From DATAZK01 sp963731205 (GTDB taxonomy: Bacteria > Actinomycetota > Actinomycetes > Frankiales > Frankiaceae): DNA of 64,000 bases. Numbering within the stretch: position 1 is the first letter of the stretch; the number at the start of each line of letters is the position of its first letter. Of the stretch, positions 45,670 to 54,433 are shown piece after piece. The translations under genes and the position numbers were made by a program. The stretch is from NCBI GenBank assembly GCA_963731205.1, contig CAVSUJ010000002.1, forward strand, positions 1,922,001 to 1,986,000, written 5' to 3'. Under the pieces are notes generated by a model, which had not been told where the DNA came from, did not search any database, and was given only the letters and a program-made list of their open reading frames with translations.

Positions 45670-46300
45670 GTTTCGATGGTGCCGCCCTCCTTTGTGAAAA
45701 GAGCGTGTTTTTCGATGTTCTTTCTGTCACAAATATTGGTGAATAAATGCCGCCAGACACTCCACAAGGGGCGTATGCGGCGAGCGAAGAGGACTTCCGG
45801 CACGACGCCCATCTGGGCGCCGAAATGCATCGGAGCGCAGCTTCAATTGTTTTCTGACGACGAAGCAAATATTACGCGAGCGCCCCGCGCCTTCGGAACC
45901 ACAGTCGTCCCAGCAGCAAGGCTCGACGCTACGCTTCCGGGCCTCTTGAAGCCACACGTTGCATGATCGCAGCCTGAATGCGTCAGCGAAATGCTCCGCG
46001 CGGCGGCATCGTCGGAATGACAATCTATTTTTGATCGTCCCATTTGAGGGGACTTCGGTAGAGATCGATCGCGCGCAACCTCGCCGATTCGGTGAGCAGC
46101 GCGGAGGCCGTGAATGTGTCCGAGAAGCCGCGCTATTGTGTCGCCTTTTCATACGCCTGAGCCGTGGCTTTCGCAGCCGAAAACGATCACTCGCTCGGCT
46201 CGGGTGGTCAGGACTCGGCAGCCGTTGCGGCCACCCCCGCCCGCTACGGCTGCCGGAAATCACTCTGGAATATCTACAACTGTCGTGCGACTGTAGGGCC
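45670..46300. other. Gene-poor intergenic region between lsr2 and the MEDS/HATPase gene
   Basis: About 630 bases in which I see no convincing gene. Frames exist but their translations are Arg/Ser-rich or contain no recognisable motif. Base composition is lower in GC than the flanks, with AT-rich patches near 45690-45750 and 46020-46045. TTTGTGA (45691-45697) and TCACAAA (45727-45733) form a spaced 7-bp inverted repeat just upstream of lsr2. It presumably holds the lsr2 promoter and the divergent promoter for the next gene. Confidence 0.5.
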
Positions 46301-47293
46301 GTGCGTGGGCTCCCCCGGCTTGTTGCGGACGGTGCTGACTCCTCTGTTGCCGGGCACCACGTGCCCGCCCATGACGGCTTTCGTCACGAGGCATATCTCT
46401 TCCACGACCTCGAGGAATTCCTGGCCGAGACGGTCCCGTTCGTGCTCGACGGCGTCGGGGCCGGCCAGCCGGTCATGGTCGCGATCACCCCGAAACATCT
46501 CGCGGGCCTGCGCCGGGCCCTGGGCCCTGACGCCGACCGGGTCTGCCTGCTCGACATGCATCAGCTGGGCAGCAATCCGGGCCGGATCATTCCGGCCTGG
46601 CGCGCGTTCATCGATGACTACCCGGAAGGGACCCCGGTGCGCGGGGTCGGCGAGCCGATCTGGAGCGGGCGCCGGGATGCCGAGCTCGTCGAATGCCAGC
46701 TGCACGAGGCGCTTCTCAACGTAGCGATCAGCCCCGAGACCCCGCTCTGGCTGCGCTGCCCGTACGACGCGTCGGCGCTGCCCGCCGGCGTCGTCGAGGA
46801 GGCCCAGCACAGCCACCCGATGATGGTCGAGGGCGAGCGGTACCGGGGGAGCACCCTCTACGGCGGCCGGGCCCATGTCGACGACCTGATGGCTCGCGCG
46901 CTGCCGGCGCCGGATGGGACCGGGGAGACGTGCAGCTTCAGCCGCAAGAACCTGCGCGGCCTGCGTGAAACGGTCGGGCGCTGGGCCGTGGCGGCAGGCC
47001 TGGAACCCGATCGATGTGACGACCTCACACTCGTGATGCACGAGATCGCGACCAACAGCGTCCGTCACGGCGGCGGCGCCGGCACGCTGAGGATCTGGCG
47101 CGAGCCGGGCGATCTCGTCGTGGAGATCTCCGACACCGGACAGCTCGAAGATGCACTGGCGGGCCGCTGGCGCACCGCCGACACCGACGAGGGCGGCCGC
47201 GGGTTGTGGCTGGCCCAGCAGATGGCCGACCTGGTGCAGATCCGGCGTTCGCCCGAGGGAACGACCGTGCGGGTCCACGCCTGGCTCAGCTGA
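46301..47293 (+). CDS. MEDS-domain/HATPase anti-sigma regulatory protein (RsbA-like)
   Basis: A 330-aa protein if started at GTG 46301 (in-frame GTG 46361 is another option; the frame is open back to 45959). The N-terminal MEDS sensory domain (~25-190) contains EAYLFHDLEEFLAETVPFVL, RIIPAWRAFIDDYPEGTPV and SGRRDAELVECQLHEALLN. The C-terminal GHKL ATPase/kinase domain has LTLVMHEIATNSVRHGGG (N-box) and EGGRGLWLAQQMADLVQI (glycine box). This layout is typical of serine-kinase anti-sigma regulators in actinobacterial partner-switching systems. A STAS antagonist is encoded 2 kb downstream; whether they pair is not known. Confidence 0.82.
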   Translation: MRGLPRLVADGADSSVAGHHVPAHDGFRHEAYLFHDLEEFLAETVPFVLDGVGAGQPVMVAITPKHLAGLRRALGPDADRVCLLDMHQLGSNPGRIIPAWRAFIDDYPEGTPVRGVGEPIWSGRRDAELVECQLHEALLNVAISPETPLWLRCPYDASALPAGVVEEAQHSHPMMVEGERYRGSTLYGGRAHVDDLMARALPAPDGTGETCSFSRKNLRGLRETVGRWAVAAGLEPDRCDDLTLVMHEIATNSVRHGGGAGTLRIWREPGDLVVEISDTGQLEDALAGRWRTADTDEGGRGLWLAQQMADLVQIRRSPEGTTVRVHAWLS

Positions 47294-47903
47294 CGGGTGC
47301 TTCTCGCGGGGCCAGCCCCGAGAGGACGGCGCCCACCGCGAGCTCCCACCGCCGCTCGCGCGACGGCGGCGTCGAGCCGAGCCAGCCGCCCGACTCCTGG
47401 ACCGCCAGCCCCTGAACGGTCGCCAGCAGGACATGCGCGATGTCGACGGGGTCGACGGGGTCGCCCGCCAGCACGCCGGCCTGCACCGCCGCGGTGACCC
47501 GGTCGACCACGTGGCTGCGCACGGCGGCTCCCGCACGGGTGTCGGCCGGACCGGGGTCGAATGCGGCGAACGGACGCGAGAACATCAACTGTGCCAGCAC
47601 CGGCTCGTCCTGCGCGAAGGCCCGAAACGTCGTCGCCATCTGCACCAGATCCGCCCGCGGATCGCCCGTGGCGGCGCCCTCGATCAGCCGCTGGTGCAGT
47701 CGCCGGAAGCCGCTGAAGAACAGCTCGCGCACCAGGCCGGCCTTGTCGCCGAAGAACTCGTAGACCGCCGGCACCGAGGTGCCGGCCGCCTGGGCCACGG
47801 CCCGCGTCGTCAGCGCGCCGACACCGTCGTTCGCCAGCAACGCCAGCGCCGCCGCCAGCACCCGATCGCGAAGCTCCGGCGTGTGCTGTTTCGCCCTGGG
47901 CAT
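47286..47903 (-). CDS. TetR family transcriptional regulator
   Basis: A 205-aa regulator. The N-terminal helix-turn-helix is typical: RDRVLAAALALLANDGVGALTTRAVAQAAGTSVPAVYEFFGDKAGLV. The C-terminal ligand-binding domain is all-helical with no assignable ligand. It starts 6 bp after the enoyl-CoA hydratase stop on the same strand, so it probably regulates that gene and its own expression, perhaps in response to an acyl-CoA. It overlaps the 3' end of the MEDS/HATPase gene by 8 bp. Confidence 0.92.
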   Translation of the reverse strand: MPRAKQHTPELRDRVLAAALALLANDGVGALTTRAVAQAAGTSVPAVYEFFGDKAGLVRELFFSGFRRLHQRLIEGAATGDPRADLVQMATTFRAFAQDEPVLAQLMFSRPFAAFDPGPADTRAGAAVRSHVVDRVTAAVQAGVLAGDPVDPVDIAHVLLATVQGLAVQESGGWLGSTPPSRERRWELAVGAVLSGLAPREAPVS

Positions 47904-47909
47904 CGGGTG

Positions 47910-48620
47910 TCAGCCGCCGGCGGCGAACCGCTGCTCGAGTTCCGCATTGTCGGCAGCACGGGCGGCGGTGAGTGCCAGGAGGGCTTGCTCGCGGGTACGC
48001 AATTTGGTCTCGGCATGGGCGGCGGGGTCGAGGGTGAGCAATTGGCTCGCACGGGCATGCGCCGTGGACCCGAGCTCACCCGGCTCGACCACCTCGTCGA
48101 GGAATCCTGCCTCGACTGCGGCGTCCGGCGCGTACACCTCGGCCAGGCTGACGGCGCGATGGAAGTGCGCCGGGGTGAGCCGATGGCGGCAGATCTCGAG
48201 CGCCGCGTAGGGCATGGTCAGCCCGAGCGCGACCTCGTTCGCCGTGATCCGGTACGCCCCCTGCGCGCCGATGCGGTAGTCCACCGCATTGAGCAGGAAC
48301 GCGGCCATCGCGATCGCATGTCCGTTGCAGGCGGCCACCACCGGCTTCGGGTAGCGCAGCAGGCGCTCTGCCAGCCCGAATCCGGCGTCGAGCATGTCGA
48401 TCGCCCCGCGCCCGCCGCCCTGCAGGATGGCAAGGTCGAAACCGCCCGAGAAGCGGCCCTCGCGTCCGGTGAGGATGACCGCCCCGGCGTCCGCTTCGGC
48501 CCGGTCCAGCGCAGCGCCGAGATCGCTGAGCATCTGCGGAGAGAGCACGTTGACCTTGCCGTCATCCATCATGAGCGTCGCGATGGAGTTCTCGCACAGG
48601 TACTTGACCAGCGATGTCAC
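47910..48620 (-). CDS. Enoyl-CoA hydratase/isomerase (crotonase family)
   Basis: A 236-aa crotonase from the GTG at 48620 with GGGAG upstream; the frame runs to 48731 but the extra part overlaps the divergent gene. It has GREGRFSGGFDLAIL (first oxyanion loop), VVAACNGHAIAMAAFLLNAVDYRIG (second loop), NEVALGLTMPYAALEI and a short C-terminal helix. It is shorter than most members, and both catalytic Glu positions appear replaced by hydrophobic or Met residues, so hydratase activity is doubtful; isomerase or other chemistry is possible. It is followed by a TetR gene, likely its regulator. Confidence 0.87.
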   Translation of the reverse strand: MTSLVKYLCENSIATLMMDDGKVNVLSPQMLSDLGAALDRAEADAGAVILTGREGRFSGGFDLAILQGGGRGAIDMLDAGFGLAERLLRYPKPVVAACNGHAIAMAAFLLNAVDYRIGAQGAYRITANEVALGLTMPYAALEICRHRLTPAHFHRAVSLAEVYAPDAAVEAGFLDEVVEPGELGSTAHARASQLLTLDPAAHAETKLRTREQALLALTAARAADNAELEQRFAAGG

Positions 48621-48729
48621 GGTGATCGCTCCCTTTCGGCGACGAGCTGCCACGCAATCGTAACGGCGATACGAAACGAGGTGACGCTCGGCCTGGCGCA
48701 AGCTGCCGCCGGGCTCTAGCGTCGCCACC

Positions 48730-49368
48730 ATGAGCTTCAGCGGCTTCCCGAAGGAGGCGTTCGCCTTCTACGAAGGGTTGGAGGCCGACAACAGCAAGGC
48801 GTACTGGACCGCCCACAAGCCCGTGTTCGACGCGTGCGTTGCCGGCCCGATGCAGGAGCTGCTCGACGAGCTCGAACCGACTTTCGGCGTCGCCAAGATG
48901 TTCCGCCCCTATCGCGACGTGCGTTTCAGCAAGGACAAGTCGCCCTACAAGACTCGCCAGTACGCGGTCGCCCACGCGGGCTCGGTGGGGATCGTGGGGC
49001 TGTATCTCGGCATCGACGCCGACGGCCTGCACCTCGGCGGCGGGCTCTACCAGGCCTCCACCGAGCAGGCGCGCCGCATGCGCACTGCGATCGCTGAGGA
49101 CGTTCCCGGCGGCGAGCTCCGCAAGATCCTGGATGTCCTGCTGCGTAAGGGATTCGAGCTCGCCGGCGAGCAGCTCAAACGAGTACCGAAGCCGTGGGAC
49201 GACACCCACCCGCGGTCGGATCTGCTGCGATACAAGGCACTCACCGCTCACTTCCATTGCGCGCCGGAGCCATGGCTCAGCACGCCGAAGGCCAAGTCCG
49301 AAGTCGTCTCGAAGTGGAAGGCGATGGGCCCGCTGAACGCGTGGATGGAAACGCACGCAGGCGGGTAG
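48730..49368 (+). CDS. DUF2461 family protein
   Basis: A 212-aa protein from the ATG at 48730. It has the family pattern FSGFPKEAFAFYEGLEADNSK, YRDVRFSKDKSPYKTRQ, GLYLGIDADGLHLGGGLYQ, and KRVPKPWDDTHPRSDLLRYK. DUF2461 proteins are widespread and uncharacterised; no catalytic residues are established. It stands divergent from the crotonase/TetR operon, with ~110 bp between starts, and lies 44 bp before the STAS gene. Confidence 0.9.
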   Translation: MSFSGFPKEAFAFYEGLEADNSKAYWTAHKPVFDACVAGPMQELLDELEPTFGVAKMFRPYRDVRFSKDKSPYKTRQYAVAHAGSVGIVGLYLGIDADGLHLGGGLYQASTEQARRMRTAIAEDVPGGELRKILDVLLRKGFELAGEQLKRVPKPWDDTHPRSDLLRYKALTAHFHCAPEPWLSTPKAKSEVVSKWKAMGPLNAWMETHAGG

Positions 49369-49412
49369 GCGACCGGCCCGTAACCCGCGGGCGTCGCCAG
49401 CGTTGGAGGGCC

Positions 49413-49787
49413 GTGGACGAATTCGCGGGCCCCCCAGCCGCCGAGCTGAACTTCGCCGTACACGGGACGCGTGACAGCGCCGGATGGACCTTCATCGTCC
49501 GCGGCGACCTGGATCTCGACACCGTTCCCCGGCTGCGCTCCGCACTGACCGGAGCCCTCACCGCTCCGTCCGGCGATGTGGTCGTCGATCTTCGCGAGGT
49601 CGACTTCTTCGACGTCACTGCGCTGAATCTGTTCGCCGAGACCTCACGCCGTCTCGAGCGCGCCGGCGGCCGGCTCTTCCTTGCCGAACTCAGCTCGTTC
49701 CAGCAGCGCCTGCTGCTGACCTACGGCCTCACCAGGCACGCCTGCGGCGCCTGGATCGAGCCCGTGGGTCTCACGCGCCGCGCCTGA
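49413..49787 (+). CDS. STAS-domain anti-sigma factor antagonist
   Basis: A 124-aa protein from the GTG at 49413 with TTGGAGGG upstream. The STAS fold is evident: WTFIVRGDLDLDTVPRLRSAL, VVVDLREVDFFDVTALNLFAET (phosphorylatable position is Thr in DVTAL, where Ser/Thr is expected), and RAGGRLFLAELSS. Such proteins bind anti-sigma kinases in partner-switching. No anti-sigma kinase gene is directly adjacent; the nearest is the MEDS/HATPase gene about 2 kb upstream. Confidence 0.85.
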   Translation: MDEFAGPPAAELNFAVHGTRDSAGWTFIVRGDLDLDTVPRLRSALTGALTAPSGDVVVDLREVDFFDVTALNLFAETSRRLERAGGRLFLAELSSFQQRLLLTYGLTRHACGAWIEPVGLTRRA

Positions 49788-49845
49788 CGCCTGGCGCCCT
49801 CCGAAAAGTAGGTCGGCTGCTCAGGAGCCCTTGTGGGCGCCTAGA

Positions 49846-49873
49846 TATACCTGGTATATATACCGGGTATACC
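49846..49873. promoter_or_regulatory. Clustered palindromic operator upstream of the PadR gene
   Basis: Three overlapping dyads built from TATACC/GGTATA: TATACC-T-GGTATA (49846-49858), the perfect GGTATATATACC (49853-49864) and the perfect GGTATACC (49866-49873). They lie 28-56 bases before the padR start. PadR proteins usually bind such AT-rich dyads, so autorepression of the padR-ABC operon is likely. The TATA core may double as the -10 element. Confidence 0.6.
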
Positions 49874-49901
49874 AGCGAGCTGAGTCAGGGGACTGAGGCC
49901 G

Positions 49902-50492
49902 ATGAGCGTCCGGCACGCGCTTTTGGCGTTGTTGAGCGAGGGACCGAAATACGGGCTGCAACTGCGGCACGAGTTCGAGCAGCGCACCGGTGAGGTGTGG
50001 CCGCTGAACGTCGGGCAGGTCTACACGACGCTGCAGCGCCTCGAACGCGACGGCCTCATCGAATCGGATGGCGACGAGGAGGCGGGACCGCAGAAGTCCT
50101 TCCGGCTCACCACTGACGGGGGCGCGGAGCTGGACGCCTGGCTGCGGACCCCGCCCGATCTCAGCTCGCCGCCCCGCGACGAGCTCGTGATCAAGGTGCT
50201 GGTGGCGAGCCAGGTCCCTGGTGTCGACGTGCACGACGTGATTCAGAACCACCGGCGCCACGTCGTCGAACTGATGCAGCAATGGACCCGAGTGAAGCGT
50301 GATGCCGGCGCCGAGGAGTTGAGCGTGGCGCTGGTGGTGGATGCCGAACTGTTCCGCCTCGACTCGGTGACCCGCTGGCTGGATGCCGCCGACGCCCGGC
50401 TCCGTCGCGCCGCCCCCGCAGCAGCAGCGGCCCCGTCCTCCCGACCTGATCCGGCTCCGACCCCCACCCGAGAGGCCCAGGTGCCCCGATGA
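49902..50492 (+). CDS. PadR family transcriptional regulator
   Basis: A 196-aa regulator from the ATG at 49902. The N-terminal winged helix has VRHALLALLSEGPKYGLQLRHEF, VGQVYTTLQRLERDGLIES and KSFRLTTDGGAELDAWL. The C-terminal PadR helical dimer domain follows (DELVIKVLVASQVPG to RLDSVTRWLDAA), with an Ala/Pro tail. It overlaps the ABC ATPase gene as ATGA and has a strong palindromic operator in front, so it most likely represses this exporter operon until a ligand binds. The ligand is unknown. Confidence 0.92.
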   Translation: MSVRHALLALLSEGPKYGLQLRHEFEQRTGEVWPLNVGQVYTTLQRLERDGLIESDGDEEAGPQKSFRLTTDGGAELDAWLRTPPDLSSPPRDELVIKVLVASQVPGVDVHDVIQNHRRHVVELMQQWTRVKRDAGAEELSVALVVDAELFRLDSVTRWLDAADARLRRAAPAAAAAPSSRPDPAPTPTREAQVPR

Positions 50493-51211
50493 GCGCTCTG
50501 CAACTGATGCAGGTCAGCAAGGTCTATGGCGACGGCGCGGCGCAGGTGCACGCCCTGCGCGGAGTCGATCTCACCGTCGAGCCCGGAGAGCTGGTTGCCG
50601 TCATGGGGCCGAGCGGCTCCGGCAAGAGCACCTTGCTGACGATCGCCGGGAGCCTCGAGGAGCCCTCCGGCGGCGAGGTGACGGTGGGCGACGTGCCGCT
50701 CGCGAAGCTGTCGCGCGGCGAGCGGGCGGCAATGCGCCGGCGCGCCATCGGCTACGTCTTCCAGGACTTCAACCTGCTCGCCGGGCTGACCGCGGCTGAA
50801 AACGTGTCGCTGCCGCTGGAGCTCGATGGTCAGTCGGTGCGCACGGCGCGGGTGGCGGCACTGGCAGCGCTGGAACGGCTCGGCTTGGCCGACCGGGCGG
50901 ACCGCTTCCCGGACGACCTGTCCGGTGGCGAGCGCCAGCGGGTCGCCATTGCGCGGGCGGTCGTCGGCGAGCGGCATCTGCTGCTCGCGGATGAACCGTC
51001 CGGAGCGCTGGACTCGGTCAACGGCGAGGCCGTGATGCGCCTCGTCCGTGAGACCTGCCAGGCAGGAGTAGCCGGCGTCGTCGTCACTCATGACGCGCAA
51101 CTCGCGTCCTGGGCGGACCGGGTGATCTTCCTGCGCGACGGGCGCATCGTGGATCAGACCGCCCAGGCTCCCGGGCCGGAATCGCTGCTGGACGCGGATT
51201 CGGCGCGATGA
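50489..51211 (+). CDS. ABC transporter ATP-binding protein (MacB/LolD type)
   Basis: A 240-aa nucleotide-binding subunit with Walker A GPSGSGKSTLL, Q-loop YVFQDFNLLAGLTA, signature LSGGERQRVAIARAV, Walker B LLLADEPSGALDS and the switch His in VVVTHDAQLAS. The ALDS (rather than NLDS) sequence and overall length match the MacB/LolD/FtsE-like class that pairs with FtsX-fold permeases. It overlaps padR upstream and the permease gene downstream by 4 bp each, indicating a tight operon. Confidence 0.95.
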   Translation: MSALQLMQVSKVYGDGAAQVHALRGVDLTVEPGELVAVMGPSGSGKSTLLTIAGSLEEPSGGEVTVGDVPLAKLSRGERAAMRRRAIGYVFQDFNLLAGLTAAENVSLPLELDGQSVRTARVAALAALERLGLADRADRFPDDLSGGERQRVAIARAVVGERHLLLADEPSGALDSVNGEAVMRLVRETCQAGVAGVVVTHDAQLASWADRVIFLRDGRIVDQTAQAPGPESLLDADSAR

Positions 51212-53751
51212 GCACGACGCTCGCGCCGCCCCCGGTAGCTGCGCCGCCACCGACGCGTGGCGGGGCCCCGGCGCGGAGGGCGATCCGCCGCTGGGCCTGG
51301 CGCCTGCTGCGCCGGGAGTGGCGCCAGCAGGTGCTCGTGCTCTCCCTGCTGATCGTGGCGGTCATGGCCACCACGGTCGGCCTCGGACTTGTCGTCAACG
51401 TGCAGCACACCGATGCGAGCGTTTTCGGCTCAGCGAACTCCCGGATCGAGATCGGCGCCCCCAGCTCGCCGGGTGTTGCCGCTGATCTGACCGCAGCACG
51501 GGCGCGGTTCGGCACCGTCGAGGCGATCACCCACGAGAGCGTCCCGGTTCCGGGCTCGATCACGCCTGTGGATCTGCGCGCGCAGGACCCGCACGGCGTC
51601 TTCAGCAAGCCCATGCTCCGGCTGGTCTCGGGGCGGTATCCCAACGGCGCCGGCGAAGCCGCGGTGACGCGCGCTGTCGCGACCACGTTCGACCTGAAGG
51701 TCGGATCGACCTGGCCGGTCAACGGCCGTTCGCTGCGGGTGGTCGGGATCGTCGAGAACCCCAAAGATCTGACCGACGGCTTCGGGCTGGTGGCGCCGGG
51801 TCAAATTCGCACCCCTTCGAGCCTGTCGCTGCTCTTCCACAGCAACGGTGGCGACCAGTCGCTGCATCTGCAGTTGCCCGCCGGTGGCGGGACGATCCAG
51901 TCGATCATGTCCTCCGGCGGCACCTCCGCCAGGGAACACGCCAACCAGGCGCTAGCGGTCCTGCTGCTGGCCACGATCGGGCTGACGTTCGTCGGACTGC
52001 TCTCCGTAGCGGGGTTCACCGTCATGGCACATCGGCGGTTGCGGGCGCTCGGGATGATCGGTGCGATCGGGGCGACGGACCGGCAGGTGCGACGCGTGAT
52101 GCTGGCCAACGGCGCAGCAGTCGGCATCGTGGGCGCGGTCTCGGGTGCAGCGCTCGGGCTCGCTGTGTGGTTCGCGCTGACGCCCGCGTTCGAGAAGGTC
52201 GTGGGCCACCGCTACGACCCCTTCGCCCTTCCGTGGTGGGCAGTGATTGCCAGCGTGGTCCTGGCGCTGCTGACGTCGCTCGCCGCTTCCTGGTGGCCGG
52301 CCCGTGCCGTCGCCCGGTTGCCGATCGTCGAGGCGCTGTCGGGGCGGCCGGCGCCGCCTCAGCCGGCTCACCGTTTCGCTCTGCTCGGCACGGTCCTTGC
52401 TGCCGCCGGATTTGTGGCACTGGTCCTCGCCCATGCGGTGCACACCGGCCTGATCATCGGCGGCATCCTGGCCATCACGGCGGGAATGCTGTTGCTCGCT
52501 CCCCTGGGCATCAGGCTCGTGGCGCTGGTCGCGGGGCGCGCTCCCGTCGCGGTCCGCCTGGCGCTCCGCGACCTGGCCCGCTACCAGGCGCGCTCCGGGG
52601 CGGCACTGGCGGCGGCCAGTCTCGCTGTCGGGATCGCCGCGACCATCGCCGTGACCGCCGCTGCCCAGCAGGCGAACGACCAGAGCCTCACCGGCGGGAA
52701 CCTGCCGGCGAACCAGCTCATCGTCTGGCTCGACAACCCGAACAATCCCAGTGGGTCCGGACTTTCGGTGGCTCCGGTGGGAGGAGCGACGACCACTCCG
52801 TCCGTGCCGAACGCGTCGGTCGTGGCGAGCGCGCGATCGACAGCCGACCAGATCGCGCAGTCGCTCGGCGCCGAGTCGGCCGTCGAACTGGACATCGCCG
52901 TCGACCTCAGCTCGGCCGTGCCCGCCGGCGCCCCACCTGATGCGGGACAGGTGAGCCTGGTCCACCCGATCTCCGTCCCCGGCCGCGGACAGGGTTGGAA
53001 CCAGGTGGCGATCCCCTACGTGGCGACCCCCGCGGTGCTGAAGCTCTACGGGATCCCGGCGGCTGACATTGCTGCGAACAGGTCCGTCCTGTCCTCGCGC
53101 CGCGACCTCGCTGGTATCGAGCTCGGCAACGGTTTCAAGGGGAATTTCACCGCGACGTCCGTACAGGTCTTGGGACGCCTGCCGAACTACACCTCCGCGC
53201 CCAACACGTTGCTCACGCAGCAGGCCATGACGGCCAACGGCTACACGGCCGAGCCGGTCGGCTGGCTCGTGTCGGCCAGGCAATCCCTCACATCGGCACA
53301 ACTCACTGACGCGCGTCACCGGGCAGCAGCCGCCGGGATCACCATCGAGAGCCGGACCGCGCCGGATCAGTCGCTGCAGCGCCTGCGGGACTACGCGACG
53401 CTGGCGGGAGCGCTCGTGGCGTTGGGCGTGCTCGCGATGACGGTCGGGCTGATCCGCGGTGAGACGGCGGGAGATCTCCGCACGCTCGCGGCAACGGGCG
53501 CCAGCAGCGCGACCCGGCGGACGCTCAACGCGACCTCGGCCGGCGCCTTGGCGCTGCTGGGCGGGATCCTCGGGACCGCCGCGGCCTATCTGGCAGAGAT
53601 CGCCTGGCACTGGCACGACATCAGCTATCTCAACCAGCCGCCGTACGGGGACCTGGCGATCCTGATCCTCGGGCTGCCGGCGGCCGCCGTCGCCGGGGCT
53701 TGGCTGCTGGGCCGAACCCCGAAGAGTCTGGGCCGCCGCCCCCTCGAGTAG
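51208..53751 (+). CDS. FtsX-fold ABC transporter permease
   Basis: An 847-aa permease. After a ~45-residue cytosolic segment there is TM1 (VLVLSLLIVAVMATTVGLGLV), a large external domain, then a TM cluster (~250-390, with LLATIGLTFVGLLSVAGF and an FtsX cytosolic loop RALGMIGAIGATDRQVRRVML). A middle TM pair follows, then a second external domain, and a final FtsX unit with GALVALGVLAMTVGLIRG, LRTLAATGASSATRR and LAILILGLPAAAVAGAWLL. Two FtsX repeats in one chain are usual for actinobacterial members. With the ATPase it likely exports or releases a lipophilic compound or peptide, controlled by PadR. The cargo is unknown. Confidence 0.9.
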   Translation: MSTTLAPPPVAAPPPTRGGAPARRAIRRWAWRLLRREWRQQVLVLSLLIVAVMATTVGLGLVVNVQHTDASVFGSANSRIEIGAPSSPGVAADLTAARARFGTVEAITHESVPVPGSITPVDLRAQDPHGVFSKPMLRLVSGRYPNGAGEAAVTRAVATTFDLKVGSTWPVNGRSLRVVGIVENPKDLTDGFGLVAPGQIRTPSSLSLLFHSNGGDQSLHLQLPAGGGTIQSIMSSGGTSAREHANQALAVLLLATIGLTFVGLLSVAGFTVMAHRRLRALGMIGAIGATDRQVRRVMLANGAAVGIVGAVSGAALGLAVWFALTPAFEKVVGHRYDPFALPWWAVIASVVLALLTSLAASWWPARAVARLPIVEALSGRPAPPQPAHRFALLGTVLAAAGFVALVLAHAVHTGLIIGGILAITAGMLLLAPLGIRLVALVAGRAPVAVRLALRDLARYQARSGAALAAASLAVGIAATIAVTAAAQQANDQSLTGGNLPANQLIVWLDNPNNPSGSGLSVAPVGGATTTPSVPNASVVASARSTADQIAQSLGAESAVELDIAVDLSSAVPAGAPPDAGQVSLVHPISVPGRGQGWNQVAIPYVATPAVLKLYGIPAADIAANRSVLSSRRDLAGIELGNGFKGNFTATSVQVLGRLPNYTSAPNTLLTQQAMTANGYTAEPVGWLVSARQSLTSAQLTDARHRAAAAGITIESRTAPDQSLQRLRDYATLAGALVALGVLAMTVGLIRGETAGDLRTLAATGASSATRRTLNATSAGALALLGGILGTAAAYLAEIAWHWHDISYLNQPPYGDLAILILGLPAAAVAGAWLLGRTPKSLGRRPLE

Positions 53752-53833
53752 CCAGGGCTCCTCGCGCCGAACAAACGGGGAGAACGGGTTTTGGCCGCCG
53801 CTTCGCGGGTGCCGTTCGGTGTACGCGACCAGG

Positions 53834-53905
53834 TGCCCCCGGCAGGATTCGAACCTGCGCCACCGCCTCCGGAGGGCGGTGCTCTATCCCCTGAGCTACG
53901 GGGGC
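53834..53905 (-). tRNA. tRNA-Arg (anticodon CCG)
   Basis: A 72-base minus-strand cloverleaf: acceptor GCCCCCG/CGGGGGC with discriminator A, D-arm GCTC/GAGC, anticodon stem CCGCC/GGCGG with loop CTCCGGA (anticodon CCG, reading CGG), and T-arm GCAGG-TTCGAAT-CCTGC. The 3' CCA is not encoded. All stems pair without mismatch. The arginyl-tRNA synthetase gene lies about 1.2 kb away on the other strand. Confidence 0.97.
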
Positions 53906-54004
53906 CTGAACTGCGAAGTCACCGTATCAGCGGCCAGCTGCCACGGGTAAAGCAGCCGACAAGCCTCGCGGGCGGCACAGCTACTCCAATAGGGTGACGG
54001 GGCC

Positions 54005-54433
54005 ATGACAGGTCAACCCGGAGAGCGCCTTCGCGAGGGTGACGACATCGCCGACGTCGCGCCCGTGCGCGTGCTCGTGGTCGACGACGACGAGGTCATC
54101 CGGCAGCTGATCACGCTGAACCTCGAACTGGAGGGCTTCGAGGTGCACGAGGCGGTCGACGGCGCCGACGCGCTGCGCAAGGCCGCGGAAGTGCATCCGA
54201 GTGTGATCACGCTCGACATCATGATGCCCAACATGGACGGCTGGGACGCGGCCGCCCGCCTGCGCAGTGATCCCGCAACTGCCCATGTCAAGGTGGTGCT
54301 GCTGTCAGCCCGGGCGCAGGAAGCTGACGTCCGTCGCGGCACCCGGCTCGGGGTCGACGCGTACCTGACCAAGCCGTTCGATCCTGACGATCTCGTCGAA
54401 GTCGTGCGCCGGCTCGCCGGCATTCCGGCGTGA
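54005..54433 (+). CDS. Stand-alone response regulator receiver protein
   Basis: A 142-aa CheY-like protein with only a receiver domain: VRVLVVDDDEVIRQLI (acidic pocket), phosphoacceptor Asp in VITLDIMMPNMDGWDA, the Ser/Thr switch in VVLLSARAQ, and Lys in AYLTKPFDPDD. No output domain is present. It has a ~20-residue N-terminal extension. The gene overlaps the DUF3105 lipoprotein gene by 4 bp and precedes argS. No histidine kinase gene is adjacent, so its phosphodonor is unknown. Confidence 0.9.
   Translation: MTGQPGERLREGDDIADVAPVRVLVVDDDEVIRQLITLNLELEGFEVHEAVDGADALRKAAEVHPSVITLDIMMPNMDGWDAAARLRSDPATAHVKVVLLSARAQEADVRRGTRLGVDAYLTKPFDPDDLVEVVRRLAGIPA

Noticed and set aside
45691..45733. TTTGTGA...TCACAAA considered as a CRP/GlxR-type site
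   Set aside because: The half sites are separated by 29 bases, whereas that motif needs about 6 between TGTGA and TCACA.
45433..46263. Frames of 177-178 codons on both strands in the lsr2 upstream gap
   Set aside because: No domain, poor composition, no ribosome binding site, and they partly overlap lsr2 or each other.
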